From positions 5,208,001 through 5,272,000 of the forward strand of contig CP085323.1 of assembly GCA_022870745.1 (NCBI GenBank): a stretch of DNA of 64,000 bases, given 5' to 3'. Source of the DNA: Silvibacterium acidisoli (GTDB lineage: Bacteria; Acidobacteriota; Terriglobia; Terriglobales; Acidobacteriaceae). The position numbers and the translations under genes were made by a program. Under the pieces are notes generated by a model. That model did not search any database. It saw only the letters and a list, made by a program, of their open reading frames with translations, and was not told the DNA's origin. Positions 8,358-17,020 of this stretch are shown here, piece after piece (positions within the stretch are counted from its first letter, which is position 1; each line of letters begins with the position of its first letter).

Positions 8358-9356
8358 CTACTCGACCCAGGCCAGACCGTCGGCTCCGTCGCCTGCTGCG
8401 ATCATCTTATTGATCTTCCACTGTGACAGATCGATCTCCGCCACATTGTGCGATGAACCGCAGGAGGCATACGCGACCTTGCCGTTCGGGCGAACGACAA
8501 TCTCTGTCGGCAGACCGGGCGTGTCGATGGTGTGAACCACCTTGTTCGTCTTCAGATCGACCACCATCACCTGCTTCACCGCCTCGCTACCGACCAGCAG
8601 GTAGTGACCGTCGATGGTTGAAGCCGTTCCGTAGCCGAACGCGGGCAGGTCGATCCATCCGCGAACCTTGTCGGTTGCGGTGTCGATCATGGCGAGCCGC
8701 GGCTTGACCTGGTCCGCAGTAAACACCGTTTTGCCATCGCGAGAGATGGAAATACGCTGGGTCGTCTTCGCGATGGGAATCGTGCCGATGACCTTGCGGC
8801 CCTTTACATCTAGAACCGAGACCGTTCCCGGACCGACATTTGCCGTGTAAACCTTGCTGCCGTCCTTCGAGAAGACGAACATGTGCGACTCGTCCTGCCC
8901 GGTCGGGATCTTGCCCACGATCTCGAGCGTCTTCGGATCGATGATGGTGATGGCCTTGTCCAGTTCGGTCGTGACGTAGAGCATGCCACTGTGCTTGTCG
9001 TAAATCACAGCGTGCGGACGAACTCCATGGCCGAAGTCGACGCGATGGATGACCTTCTGCGAAGGGATATCGATCACCACCATTTCGTTGCCGTCGGTTC
9101 CCGGCTTGCCTACGCCGCTGTTTCCGTAGATCGGCACGTAGGCCGTGCGACCATCGGGCGAGGCGGCAACTTCGTGGCCGGTGATACCGTCCTCGGGCAC
9201 GGCGGCGATTTCCTTACCGGCATCGGCATCGATGATGCTGAGGGTGTGGTCGTGCTGATTCGCGACAAGCAATAGAGGCTTTGCGGCCACAGGCGGCTGC
9301 GAGGACAGGGACATGCAGACTCCCGAAAGAATGGCGAGGAATGTGTACGCTCTCAT
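8358..9356 (-). CDS. Secreted YncE-like beta-propeller protein
   Basis: A protein of 332 residues with an N-terminal signal peptide (YTFLAILSGVCMSLSSQP). The rest is a seven-bladed 40-residue-repeat propeller. Recurring motifs of the type LLVANQHDHTLSIIDADAGK, LYVTTELDKAITIIDPKTLE, VYTANVGPGTVSVLDVKGRK and VMVVDLKTNKVVHTI each mark one blade, as in YncE and the PQQ/lactonase-like propellers. The protein is likely periplasmic; proteins of this class bind DNA, ligands or partner enzymes, and no catalytic residues can be named. It is convergently unrelated to the downstream zinc-ribbon gene and is preceded by the response regulator on the same strand. Confidence 0.85.
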   Translation of the reverse strand: MRAYTFLAILSGVCMSLSSQPPVAAKPLLLVANQHDHTLSIIDADAGKEIAAVPEDGITGHEVAASPDGRTAYVPIYGNSGVGKPGTDGNEMVVIDIPSQKVIHRVDFGHGVRPHAVIYDKHSGMLYVTTELDKAITIIDPKTLEIVGKIPTGQDESHMFVFSKDGSKVYTANVGPGTVSVLDVKGRKVIGTIPIAKTTQRISISRDGKTVFTADQVKPRLAMIDTATDKVRGWIDLPAFGYGTASTIDGHYLLVGSEAVKQVMVVDLKTNKVVHTIDTPGLPTEIVVRPNGKVAYASCGSSHNVAEIDLSQWKINKMIAAGDGADGLAWVE

Positions 9357-9402
9357 GGAGCGGCCATTTTAGCGGTGGGAAAGCAGGGATGGGAAGGGCT
9401 TC

Positions 9403-9443
9403 CTCCCATCCAAGACGATAAACCTGTCTTGGATGGGGCACCC
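9403..9443 (-). repeat. Palindromic intergenic repeat, copy B
   Basis: On the minus strand it begins GGGTGCCCCATCC. Arms CCCATCCAAGAC and GTCTTGGATGGG pair perfectly (9405-9416 with 9426-9437) around a nine-base loop. The lead and tail match copy A at 6018-6067. It follows the response regulator stop and may also stop transcription. Confidence 0.55.
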
Positions 9444-9460
9444 AAAGTTACGGGCTGATT

Positions 9461-9832
9461 CTATGCGCGCAGACGCGCGATGAGGTCCTGCGGGTGAACC
9501 GGCTTGGCGAGGATCTCGAATTCGTGGCCCTGGCTGCGGGCGCGATCCAGCAGATCGGCGGTCGCTGCCTGGCCGGAGAAGAGCAGGATCTTGCACGAGG
9601 GCAGAACCTGGCGGATCTGGATGGCGGCATCGATGCCGTTGAGGTCGGTCATGATCACGTCGCTGATCAGCATGTCCGGGTGCCAGCTCTGGGCGCTTTC
9701 AACCGCCTTCTCGCCGCTGTAGACGGCCATCGCTTCAAATCCGCTCTGATTCAGGATGATGGCTAGGGTGTCTGCGATGACGCGCTCGTCGTCTGCAACC
9801 AGCACTTTCGGCTTTACCTGGGTCTCGGGCAT
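9461..9832 (-). CDS. Single-domain response regulator (receiver only)
   Basis: A protein of 123 residues made of one CheY-like receiver domain with no output domain. The acidic pair Asp14-Asp15 (LVADDE), the phosphoacceptor Asp58 (MLISDVIM) and Lys110 (ILAKPVHP) are all present. Ser86 in LLFSGQ takes the place of the usual Thr/Ser switch residue. It may relay a phosphate or act by protein contact. No histidine kinase is encoded nearby, so it is an orphan. It is divergent from the ABC importer genes across a 272-base intergenic region. Confidence 0.88.
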   Translation of the reverse strand: MPETQVKPKVLVADDERVIADTLAIILNQSGFEAMAVYSGEKAVESAQSWHPDMLISDVIMTDLNGIDAAIQIRQVLPSCKILLFSGQAATADLLDRARSQGHEFEILAKPVHPQDLIARLRA

Positions 9833-10104
9833 TCTTTCCTGTCACTTTCCTTACGCGGTTAGATAGTGGGGTGATGTTGTTGAAGCTTTGTGTGAAAAAA
9901 CTGGAAACCGAGAACACCTGGCAGGTAAAGTGAGAAAAACGTACATGTCTCAATCAGATGATACGCTCTTGTTAAGAGGATGCTTCATCCTTTTGCAACG
10001 AAAGCAGTTCACTATCGTTGCAGGGATCGGGGTTGCTACTCCTCTTTTCGCCCCGGACGCCTCATCCTCAACCTGATTTTAGATGATTTTCATGCGGAGT
10101 TCCG
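9833..10104. other. Intergenic region between response regulator and ABC importer
   Basis: A divergent intergenic region of 272 bases, more AT-rich by eye than its flanks. It must hold the promoters of both neighbours. One perfect inverted repeat stands out: TGCAACGA at 9994-10001 and TCGTTGCA at 10015-10022, centred about 95 bases before the importer start. It could be an operator, but I cannot name a factor. Confidence 0.4.
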
Positions 10105-11469
10105 ATGACCGAGCCGATCATTCGCGCACAACAGGTGGAGAAGTTCTACGCACAACCCAGCGAGAACCGCATCCAGGTCATCTCCCCGACCGACCTTGCG
10201 ATCGTGCCCGGGGAGATCGTCGCGCTGCTCGGTCCGTCGGGTTCGGGGAAATCCACACTCCTGCGCATGCTCGCCGGCCTTTCGAAGCCATCGGCCGGAG
10301 AGGTTTTCTGGCATGAGAAGCCCATTTCGTCGGTCAAGATTCACGTCTCTATCGTCTTCCAGAGCTTCGCGCTCTTTCCCTGGCTGACCGTTCTTGAGAA
10401 CGTAGAAGCCCCGCTCAAGGCCCAGGGCATGGCTCCGGCAGAGCGTCGCGAACGCAGCCTGAAGATCCTCAATACGGTCGGCCTGGACGGCTTCCAGGCA
10501 GCTTACCCCAAGGAGCTCTCAGGCGGCATGCGCCAGCGCGTGGGGTTTGCCCGTGCCCTGGTCGTCGAACCGGAAGTGCTCTTCATGGACGAGCCCTTCT
10601 CTGCCCTCGACGTGCTGACCGCCGAGAACCTCCGCAGCGAACTGCTCGAGCTATGGGACAACAAGACGATACCGACCAGGTCGATCTTCATCGTCACCCA
10701 CAACATTGAAGAGGCTGTTCTGCTGGCCGATCGCATCATTGTGCTGGGCCGCAACCCAGGGCATGTCCGCACCGATTTCCGCGTCAGCAACATGCCGCAC
10801 CCGCGCGACAAGAAGAGCCAGCCTTTCACCCACCTGGTGGATTACATCTACAAGGTGCTGACGCGGCCGGACGTTCCGCCGTCCGACGTGCCCACGCTCG
10901 AAACCGGACGCAAGGTTCGTGACCAGCGCCAGATGCACTACGAGATGCTGCCGCATGCGCGTCCTGGCGGCATCGCGGGTCTGCTCGAGCTGGTGATCGA
11001 CCTGACCAACCAATCCGGCGGACGCGCCGATATCTATAAGCTTGCCGACGAGCTGGCGTTTGAAATCGACGACCTGCTTCCAATCGTCGATGCCGCCACC
11101 CTGCTCGGCTTTCTGCAGGTAGAAGAAGGCGATGTGCTGATCACCGAGGATGGCCGCGAGTTCGCCGAATCGGAGATTCTCAAGCAGAAGGAGCTCTTCC
11201 GCAAGGCGGCACTCGATCACGTGCTGTTGTTGCGGCAAATAGCACGCGCGCTGAACAACAAATCCGACCACACCATTCCGGAAGAGTTTTTCCTCGACAT
11301 GCTCGACGAGCAGTTCAGCGAAGAGGAGACCCAGCGGCAGCTCGAAACCGCCATCAACTGGGGTCGCTATGCCGAGCTCTTCGACTTCGACGCCGCGCGC
11401 CGCCGCTTTGTATTGCCAGAAGAGGAGCAGGATGCCGAGGAATCCGCGTTTGAGGCCTCGGGCGAATGA
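10105..11469 (+). CDS. ABC importer ATPase with C-terminal AAA-associated domain
   Basis: A protein of 454 residues. Residues 1-250 form a nitrate/sulfonate/taurine-type ABC ATPase with Walker A GPSGSGKS (43-50), Q-loop VFQSFALFPW, signature LSGGMRQRVG and Walker B VLFMDEPFSALD. Residues from about 290 (GGIAGLLELVIDLTNQSGGR, through LLPIVDAATLLGFLQVEEGD) form the AAA-associated C-terminal domain known from a subset of these ATPases, thought to regulate the pump. The ATG has CGGAG upstream. The stop overlaps the permease start by four bases, so the two are translationally coupled. No periplasmic binding protein lies nearby, so the substrate is unknown. Confidence 0.92.
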   Translation: MTEPIIRAQQVEKFYAQPSENRIQVISPTDLAIVPGEIVALLGPSGSGKSTLLRMLAGLSKPSAGEVFWHEKPISSVKIHVSIVFQSFALFPWLTVLENVEAPLKAQGMAPAERRERSLKILNTVGLDGFQAAYPKELSGGMRQRVGFARALVVEPEVLFMDEPFSALDVLTAENLRSELLELWDNKTIPTRSIFIVTHNIEEAVLLADRIIVLGRNPGHVRTDFRVSNMPHPRDKKSQPFTHLVDYIYKVLTRPDVPPSDVPTLETGRKVRDQRQMHYEMLPHARPGGIAGLLELVIDLTNQSGGRADIYKLADELAFEIDDLLPIVDAATLLGFLQVEEGDVLITEDGREFAESEILKQKELFRKAALDHVLLLRQIARALNNKSDHTIPEEFFLDMLDEQFSEEETQRQLETAINWGRYAELFDFDAARRRFVLPEEEQDAEESAFEASGE

Positions 11470-13211
11470 GACAACGCTACACGCTTTCTCGCGAGCTCGT
11501 AATTGAGCGTTCGTGGCCGGTCTTCCTCGACCTGCTCGTTGCGGCCGGCCTGCTCGCAGGCTTCTACGCCATTCTCTGGATTGCGAAGTTCTGGTTCAGC
11601 GGTGCCATTCCCGAGGTTGAGATTTATCGCTCGCCCTCGCACCTGCCGCTCTATGCCTTCTATTCGACCGTCCGCATCTTTGTCGCTTACCTGCTGAGCC
11701 TGGGCTTTGCCATCGGCTACGGATACGTCGCCGCCTACAATCCGCGCGTGGAAGCGCTGATGATCGCCACGCTCGACATCCTTCAGTCGATCCCGGTGCT
11801 AAGCTTTCTGCCCGGCGTAATGCTGGCGATGATGTCCATCTTCCCTTCCCGCCAGATCGGCATCGAGCTGGGTGCGATCCTGCTGATCTTCACCGGCGAA
11901 GTCTGGAACATGGCCTTCAGCTTTTATTCTTCGCTGAAGTCGATTCCGCGCGAGTTGCACGAAGCCTGCACCGTGAACAATTTCTCTCCGCTGCAACGCC
12001 TCTTCCAGCTCGAACTGCCTTACGCCACCATTGGCCTCATATGGAACTCGATGGTATCGGTGGCGAGCGGCTGGTTCTTCCTTATGGTCTGCGAGATGTT
12101 TCCGGTAGGCAGCCGCAACTTCCGCCTGCCCGGCCTGGGATCGTACCTGCAGACCGCAGCGTCAAGCGGGGACAACGTGGCGATGGTCTATGGAATCATC
12201 ACCATGATCGCAATCATCGTGCTCACCGATCAGCTGCTGTGGCGCCCATTGATTGCCTGGTCCGACAAATTCAAGTTCGAGAACGTCGAGAGCTCGACCC
12301 GCATCAACTCGCCCATCCTTCACCTGATCCGGCACTCGAACATGCTGGGAGTCATCCAGCGCAATACTCTCGTGCCGCTTGGTGAAATGGTCTATCGCGG
12401 GCTGGCGCACCGCAGCGAACGCCGCTACGCGCGGAACACCTCGAAAACAAGTTCGCATCGCAGCAGTACCGCCGTGTTCGCTGTCGCGTCGCTCGCCATC
12501 GCAGCCGTCATCGGTATCGCCGCCTTCCATGCGATCACACTTCTCCGCCTGGTACACAGCCACGAGGTCGTGCTCCTCTTTGAAGGCGCGGCTGCGACCT
12601 TCCTGCGCGTGAATGTTTCTCTGCTGCTTGCTACCGCCTGGACGATCCCGGTCGGCGTCATGATAGGCTTCAATCCCAGGCTGGCGAGCATTACGCAGCC
12701 GCTGGCGCAGATCGCGGCGTCGTTCCCGGCAACGGCGCTCTTTCCGGTGATTCTCGTCGCACTGATGAAGCTGGGCATGGGGTTGGGCATCGGCTCGATC
12801 GCCCTGATGATGCTCGGCACGCAATGGTACATCCTCTTCAACGTGATTGCGGGCGCGATGGCGATCCCCTCTGACCTGAAGGAAGTCGCGCGGCTCTTCC
12901 ACTTCACCAGCCTCCAGCGCTGGACGACCGTAATCCTACCCGGCATCTTCCCTTTCCTCATCACTGGACTGGTCACCGCATCGGGCGGCGCATGGAATGC
13001 ATCGATTGTCGCCGAGTACTTCCAGCTCAAGAACCGCACCCTCATGACGCAGGGGCTGGGTGCGCAGATCAGCGCCGCCAGCAACCGCGGGGACTTCCCC
13101 ACGCTGCTGCTGGCCACCATCATCATGGCCCTGATGGTGGTCACCATCAACCGGCTGATCTGGCGGCGGCTCTATAAGCTGGCCGAAACCAAGTACCGCC
13201 TCGAAGGCTGA
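11466..13211 (+). CDS. Fused double-domain ABC importer permease
   Basis: A protein of 581 residues that joins two BPD_transp_1 permease halves in one chain. The first half has its EAA loop at PRELHEACTVNNFSPLQRLF, the second at PSDLKEVARLFHFTSLQRWT. They are linked by a basic soluble stretch around residue 310-330 (HRSERRYARNTSKTSSHRSS). About twelve membrane helices are visible. A single such chain can supply both halves of the channel for the upstream ATPase, whose stop overlaps its start (ATGA). It belongs to the nitrate/sulfonate/bicarbonate-type family; the substrate is unknown because no binding protein is present. It ends seven bases before the convergent kinase gene. Confidence 0.9.
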   Translation: MRQRYTLSRELVIERSWPVFLDLLVAAGLLAGFYAILWIAKFWFSGAIPEVEIYRSPSHLPLYAFYSTVRIFVAYLLSLGFAIGYGYVAAYNPRVEALMIATLDILQSIPVLSFLPGVMLAMMSIFPSRQIGIELGAILLIFTGEVWNMAFSFYSSLKSIPRELHEACTVNNFSPLQRLFQLELPYATIGLIWNSMVSVASGWFFLMVCEMFPVGSRNFRLPGLGSYLQTAASSGDNVAMVYGIITMIAIIVLTDQLLWRPLIAWSDKFKFENVESSTRINSPILHLIRHSNMLGVIQRNTLVPLGEMVYRGLAHRSERRYARNTSKTSSHRSSTAVFAVASLAIAAVIGIAAFHAITLLRLVHSHEVVLLFEGAAATFLRVNVSLLLATAWTIPVGVMIGFNPRLASITQPLAQIAASFPATALFPVILVALMKLGMGLGIGSIALMMLGTQWYILFNVIAGAMAIPSDLKEVARLFHFTSLQRWTTVILPGIFPFLITGLVTASGGAWNASIVAEYFQLKNRTLMTQGLGAQISAASNRGDFPTLLLATIIMALMVVTINRLIWRRLYKLAETKYRLEG

Positions 13212-13218
13212 GGGAGCA

Positions 13219-14577
13219 TCAGGCCGGGAAGTCTGCCAGGATCACGCGCAGGTCGCGCAGGTTATTGCCGAGCGGCCCGGTCACGATGGTGTCTCCCAGC
13301 TTTTCGAAGAGCGTGTAAGCGTCGAACTCCGCGAGCGATCGTGCCGGGTCGACGCCGGCAGTCACCGCACACGCCCATGTCTGCGAAGTCGCAACTGCGC
13401 CTGCCGCAGGACTGTTGCCATCGATGCCATCCGAGCCAGCGCTGAGAAACGTAAAACGCTCATCCCCTACTTGAAGCAGGCGAGCTATCTCAAGCAACCA
13501 TTGCTGGTTGCGCCCTCCCAGGCCCACCGTGCCGCTGACAGAGACGGTCACTTCGCCTGCCGTCATCAGACAGATGCGCGCACCAGGAGCCTGCGCCTTG
13601 AGAATGCGATCCGCAAGATACTTCGCAGCCTCCCGATAGTCGAGGTCGTCGCAGCTGTTGTCTACGATTACCCTATATCCCGCCGCCTCGGCGATCTTCG
13701 CAGCTGCTTCGGTCAGGGATTCGCTGGAAAGAAGCGAGTGGTGCGGCGTGTAGATCTGCTTGGGGGTTTCGGTAACGCGTTCGGCGAAGAAGCTCGCAAC
13801 CTTCTCAGGCAGCGCTGCGGTTAATGCGGGCGTCTCCGCCAGGATACGGCGGCAATCCTCGATCGTGCTCGGATCGGCCAGGGAAACACCGGACCCTACG
13901 ACATGCAGCATTCCGGGCGGCACATCGGAGATCAGCAGCGTAGCCTGCGACGCACGCCTGCCGGCAGCCGCAAGCCGCCCTCCCTTCACGCTTGAGAGGT
14001 GCTTGCGCAGCACGTTCATCTTCTCGATAGGCAGCCCGGCCAGCACCAGCAGACGGTGGAACTCGATCATCTCTTCACGCGAGATAGTGGGGTCGGAGGA
14101 TGCATCGAGCATCGACGATGCCCCACCGCTCACAAGAAAGAGGACGAGCGTCTGCTCGTCTGCCTCTTCCATTTTTTCCAGCAGCAGCTCCGCTGCGTCG
14201 AATGAACTGTCAGTCGGCAGCGGGTGCGAACCGTTGAAGAATCGCCAACCGGGGTAGGGATGCCACGGGGCGGTACCAACGACGACGCCCTCCACCGTGA
14301 GCGAATCGTTTACGACGGGCGCGAGAATCTCGTGCAGATGATCGGCCATCGGCGTTGCCGCTTTGCCGATAGCCACGACGAAAACCCGCCGGAAGCTCGC
14401 CAGCGAAAACCGCTCCGGCCCAAACAGCAGTTCTCCATTCTGGACAGATACCTGGGTACGCAAAGCTGGGCCGAGGGCCACCGCCTGCATGGTCTGCTGA
14501 AAGAGCTCGCGGAGGAACGCTTTGCGCTCGCGTCCCTGCTCTCCGATATTGCACGTCGTGGTCTCGCGCTTCTCCAA
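13219..14577 (-). CDS. Glycerate 2-kinase, MOFRL family (older name hydroxypyruvate reductase TtuD-like)
   Basis: A protein of 452 residues with the DUF4147 (N-terminal) plus MOFRL (C-terminal) architecture of class-II glycerate 2-kinases. These make 2-phosphoglycerate from glycerate and ATP, feeding sugar-acid breakdown into glycolysis. Key motifs are VVAIGKAATPMADHL, the LVSGGASSMLD glycine loop, GGRLAAAGRRAS and the MOFRL motif SAGSDGIDGNSPAAGA. A TTG start at 14577 has GAGG six bases upstream and no earlier conventional start exists before a stop. It lies just downstream of the GHL6-like gene on the same strand, 129 bases apart, so it may belong to the same sugar-acid pathway. Confidence 0.9.
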   Translation of the reverse strand: MEKRETTTCNIGEQGRERKAFLRELFQQTMQAVALGPALRTQVSVQNGELLFGPERFSLASFRRVFVVAIGKAATPMADHLHEILAPVVNDSLTVEGVVVGTAPWHPYPGWRFFNGSHPLPTDSSFDAAELLLEKMEEADEQTLVLFLVSGGASSMLDASSDPTISREEMIEFHRLLVLAGLPIEKMNVLRKHLSSVKGGRLAAAGRRASQATLLISDVPPGMLHVVGSGVSLADPSTIEDCRRILAETPALTAALPEKVASFFAERVTETPKQIYTPHHSLLSSESLTEAAAKIAEAAGYRVIVDNSCDDLDYREAAKYLADRILKAQAPGARICLMTAGEVTVSVSGTVGLGGRNQQWLLEIARLLQVGDERFTFLSAGSDGIDGNSPAAGAVATSQTWACAVTAGVDPARSLAEFDAYTLFEKLGDTIVTGPLGNNLRDLRVILADFPA

Positions 14578-14705
14578 ATCGATCCTCGCTGGCTTTGGCT
14601 CTTCGAGAGATGCGGTCAGACCGAAGAGGATGCAGCAACTTAATAATTATTGCTTACTATGTTCCGAGTATCGCTGTATTTGCCCACGCACGCAACCGGC
14701 GGCCG

Positions 14706-16886
14706 TCACGCAAGATCGATTGCCACCACCTCGTAGTCGAGAACCGACTCCACACTCATGCGGACTGTGCCCCCTGAGTGTTCGGCCTTGAGTGGGGCAT
14801 CTTTCATCAGAGCGTGGGCCTTCACAAAGCGTCTTCCCGCAGGCAGCTCAATTTCCACCTGCTGCGGCTGCGACGGGATCAGTTGGCAGACATCCGGCCG
14901 CATGGCCATGGCGTTCGTCATGTTTACTAGGTGAACGGTCATCGAGTCCTTCTGCATCCATGCGGTCACGTCGAAGAATCCCGCCCCCTTCACGCGCACC
15001 GGGACTGGTTCGTTCATCGCCCACTCGACGGCATTCTGTAGAAGTAGAAGATGGTCGTAGGAATGAACATCCCACACCAGCCGGTCGATATCCCACGGGA
15101 AATAAACGACCCTTCCCTTGCCGGACTCATGCATGTATACCTCGGGCTCGGCTGTCTTTTCCGTCGTCCAGAAGGTCTTCTCCATGGGCAAATTGATGAC
15201 TGCTGGAATCCGCGTAAGCGGCGCTCTCATGCCTTGATCCGTCGCCCGCGTAGTTAGCTGCCAGGTGCCCCCCATCAGGTAATCTGCATCTTCGAGGCCT
15301 CGCAGCAGAGGCGTACCCGGCTGGTCGATATGCAGGTAGGTATTCTGTACGACCTTCTCCGTATTTACGTGCGACACGTACTGCGCTCCGAATAGATCGC
15401 CTAGCCCAAAGTTCTCACGCTTTGTCCCGTGCTCGTCATAGAGCGAGGTCTCGTAGGTCGCAACCAGGCTCCCGCCACGCTTTACGTAAGCTTTCAACTG
15501 GTCGCACTGCTTGTCGGAGAGCGCCGCGATGTTCGGCAGCAGCAGCAATTTGTAACGGTCGATATGCTCCGCATCGAACATGCGATCGTGCACCATCTCG
15601 AACGGAATCCGTGCCTCTACCAGCGACTGGTACATGCCGTCGATCGGCTGATCGATCATGCGGGCCATGTTTTCCGGTCCGGCGTGGAACTGCGCCGTCT
15701 GCTGCGAATACACCAGGCCCACGCGGGCAATGGGCGCGGTGTTGCGAAAATATCGGTCCCACTTCGCATGCCACACGTACAAATCTTCAATCACTTTCAG
15801 ACCGCGGCGATCATGGACCGATCCGCTGACCATGTTGAACCAGGGACGCATTCCGTTCGCCATGCCGTCCTGCACCCACATGCGTGTCTCTGCCGGGCTC
15901 TTTGCGCTGTTGAGCCAGCGGTAAGGCGCGATGATGCCTACGTTGAAGATGCCGCCGATTGCTTTCATGCCAAGCGTGGCGCGATATTCCTTGCCGCTCT
16001 TGCCATTGGCCCAGGGTGCCATATCGCCGGAACGGCACTGACGATCCGCAAACAGCGTCGGAGCCAGCTCGCCGACGCGGGTCATGTCGAGTCCGCTGCC
16101 TGCACCTCCGCCGGAGTTCGCAATGTAGCGGGCATGGGGCCGCGCGTGCCGTATGGTCTTGTCCCAAAGTTCCCATAACGCGAAGAGGCGCTGCTGCTCC
16201 CACACGATGTAGTCGCGATAAGCCGGGTCGCTCAATGAACGATGCCTGGGCAGCTGCTGGTGGTACGCATCGTAGAAAAGCTTTTTGCAACTGTCGCAGT
16301 AACACATACCGCTGCCGGTCCATCGATTGCTGAAGATGCCGTACGCATGGAAGCGCGTGGCAATCTCGCGCGTTACATCGTTCATGAAGTCGAAGTTGTA
16401 ACCGCCCAGCGCGCAGGTAATCCACATGCTGGGGTCGTCCGGATGCCGGCGCTTGTTTCCTTCCGCGTCCACGGCAATCCATTCCGGATGCGCCTCGTAT
16501 ACATCCTGGTAGGTCGCATGAGGATCGGTACGCAGCAGCACGACCATATCCTGCTGCATGCACCGCTCAACCATGTCTGCCAGAAAGTCTTCGTGGCCTG
16601 CGAGCCAGCGACTGCGATGGTGATATCGAATATCTGTCGGGTAGAAGGCGACAACGCCACCGGCAGAGAGACAGACTGCATCGGCGCGGATGCGACGGAA
16701 GTAGTCCATCCAGAAGGCGACGTCCATTTTGGCCGGATCGTCTTCCGTCATGTTGATCTGAGCCCAGCGCATTGGCTTGTCGAACCAATCCGCATCTGCC
16801 ACCGGAAAGGCTAGTCCTTTGCCCAGTCCGCCAAGCATCATGGAAGCCACAGCGGCTCCCTGCATAAATTCCCTGCGCGTGACCAT
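14706..16886 (-). CDS. Tat-exported glycoside hydrolase-like protein (GHL6 plus GH42-type trimerisation domain)
   Basis: A protein of 726 residues. The N-terminus has a Tat motif (TRREFMQGAA) and hydrophobic stretch, so it is exported folded. Residues about 35-400 resemble the hypothetical glycosyl hydrolase 6 group, a TIM-barrel clan (MRWAQINMTEDDPAKMDVAF; VLLRTDPHATYQD; SGMCYCDSCKKLFYDAY). A later segment (ARVGLVYSQQTAQFHAG, KLLLLPNIAALSDKQCDQL) has the pattern of the beta-galactosidase trimerisation domain (GH42M). The substrate is unknown, likely a plant or bacterial glycoside. It is divergent from a FadR-type regulator with an operator between them. Confidence 0.82.
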   Translation of the reverse strand: MVTRREFMQGAAVASMMLGGLGKGLAFPVADADWFDKPMRWAQINMTEDDPAKMDVAFWMDYFRRIRADAVCLSAGGVVAFYPTDIRYHHRSRWLAGHEDFLADMVERCMQQDMVVLLRTDPHATYQDVYEAHPEWIAVDAEGNKRRHPDDPSMWITCALGGYNFDFMNDVTREIATRFHAYGIFSNRWTGSGMCYCDSCKKLFYDAYHQQLPRHRSLSDPAYRDYIVWEQQRLFALWELWDKTIRHARPHARYIANSGGGAGSGLDMTRVGELAPTLFADRQCRSGDMAPWANGKSGKEYRATLGMKAIGGIFNVGIIAPYRWLNSAKSPAETRMWVQDGMANGMRPWFNMVSGSVHDRRGLKVIEDLYVWHAKWDRYFRNTAPIARVGLVYSQQTAQFHAGPENMARMIDQPIDGMYQSLVEARIPFEMVHDRMFDAEHIDRYKLLLLPNIAALSDKQCDQLKAYVKRGGSLVATYETSLYDEHGTKRENFGLGDLFGAQYVSHVNTEKVVQNTYLHIDQPGTPLLRGLEDADYLMGGTWQLTTRATDQGMRAPLTRIPAVINLPMEKTFWTTEKTAEPEVYMHESGKGRVVYFPWDIDRLVWDVHSYDHLLLLQNAVEWAMNEPVPVRVKGAGFFDVTAWMQKDSMTVHLVNMTNAMAMRPDVCQLIPSQPQQVEIELPAGRRFVKAHALMKDAPLKAEHSGGTVRMSVESVLDYEVVAIDLA

Positions 16887-16956
16887 GGATCTCCTTCACG
16901 AGGCGTGGCCCTTGCGCCGGAAACGCCTTCAAACAACGAACGGCTAATACTGTCAC

Positions 16957-16969
16957 ATGGTCTGACCAT
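16957..16969. promoter_or_regulatory. Palindromic operator ATGGTCTGACCAT, GntR/FadR type
   Basis: ATGGTC-T-GACCAT is a perfect 6+1+6 dyad centred in the 134-base gap between the GHL6-like gene and the FadR-type regulator. It matches the TGGT-N3-ACCA core recognised by FadR-subfamily members such as PdhR. It is likely the autoregulatory site of the adjacent regulator. Nearly the same string recurs at 25046-25057. Confidence 0.7.
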
Positions 16970-17020
16970 CGTCAATCTGGCGGAAATCACAGTCAATTCG
17001 CCCGGCCGGGCGGTAATATT

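Noticed and set aside
13219-16886. Glycerate kinase and GHL6 gene as one certain operon
   Set aside because: Same strand, but the 129-base gap could hold a promoter, so I treat the link as possible only.
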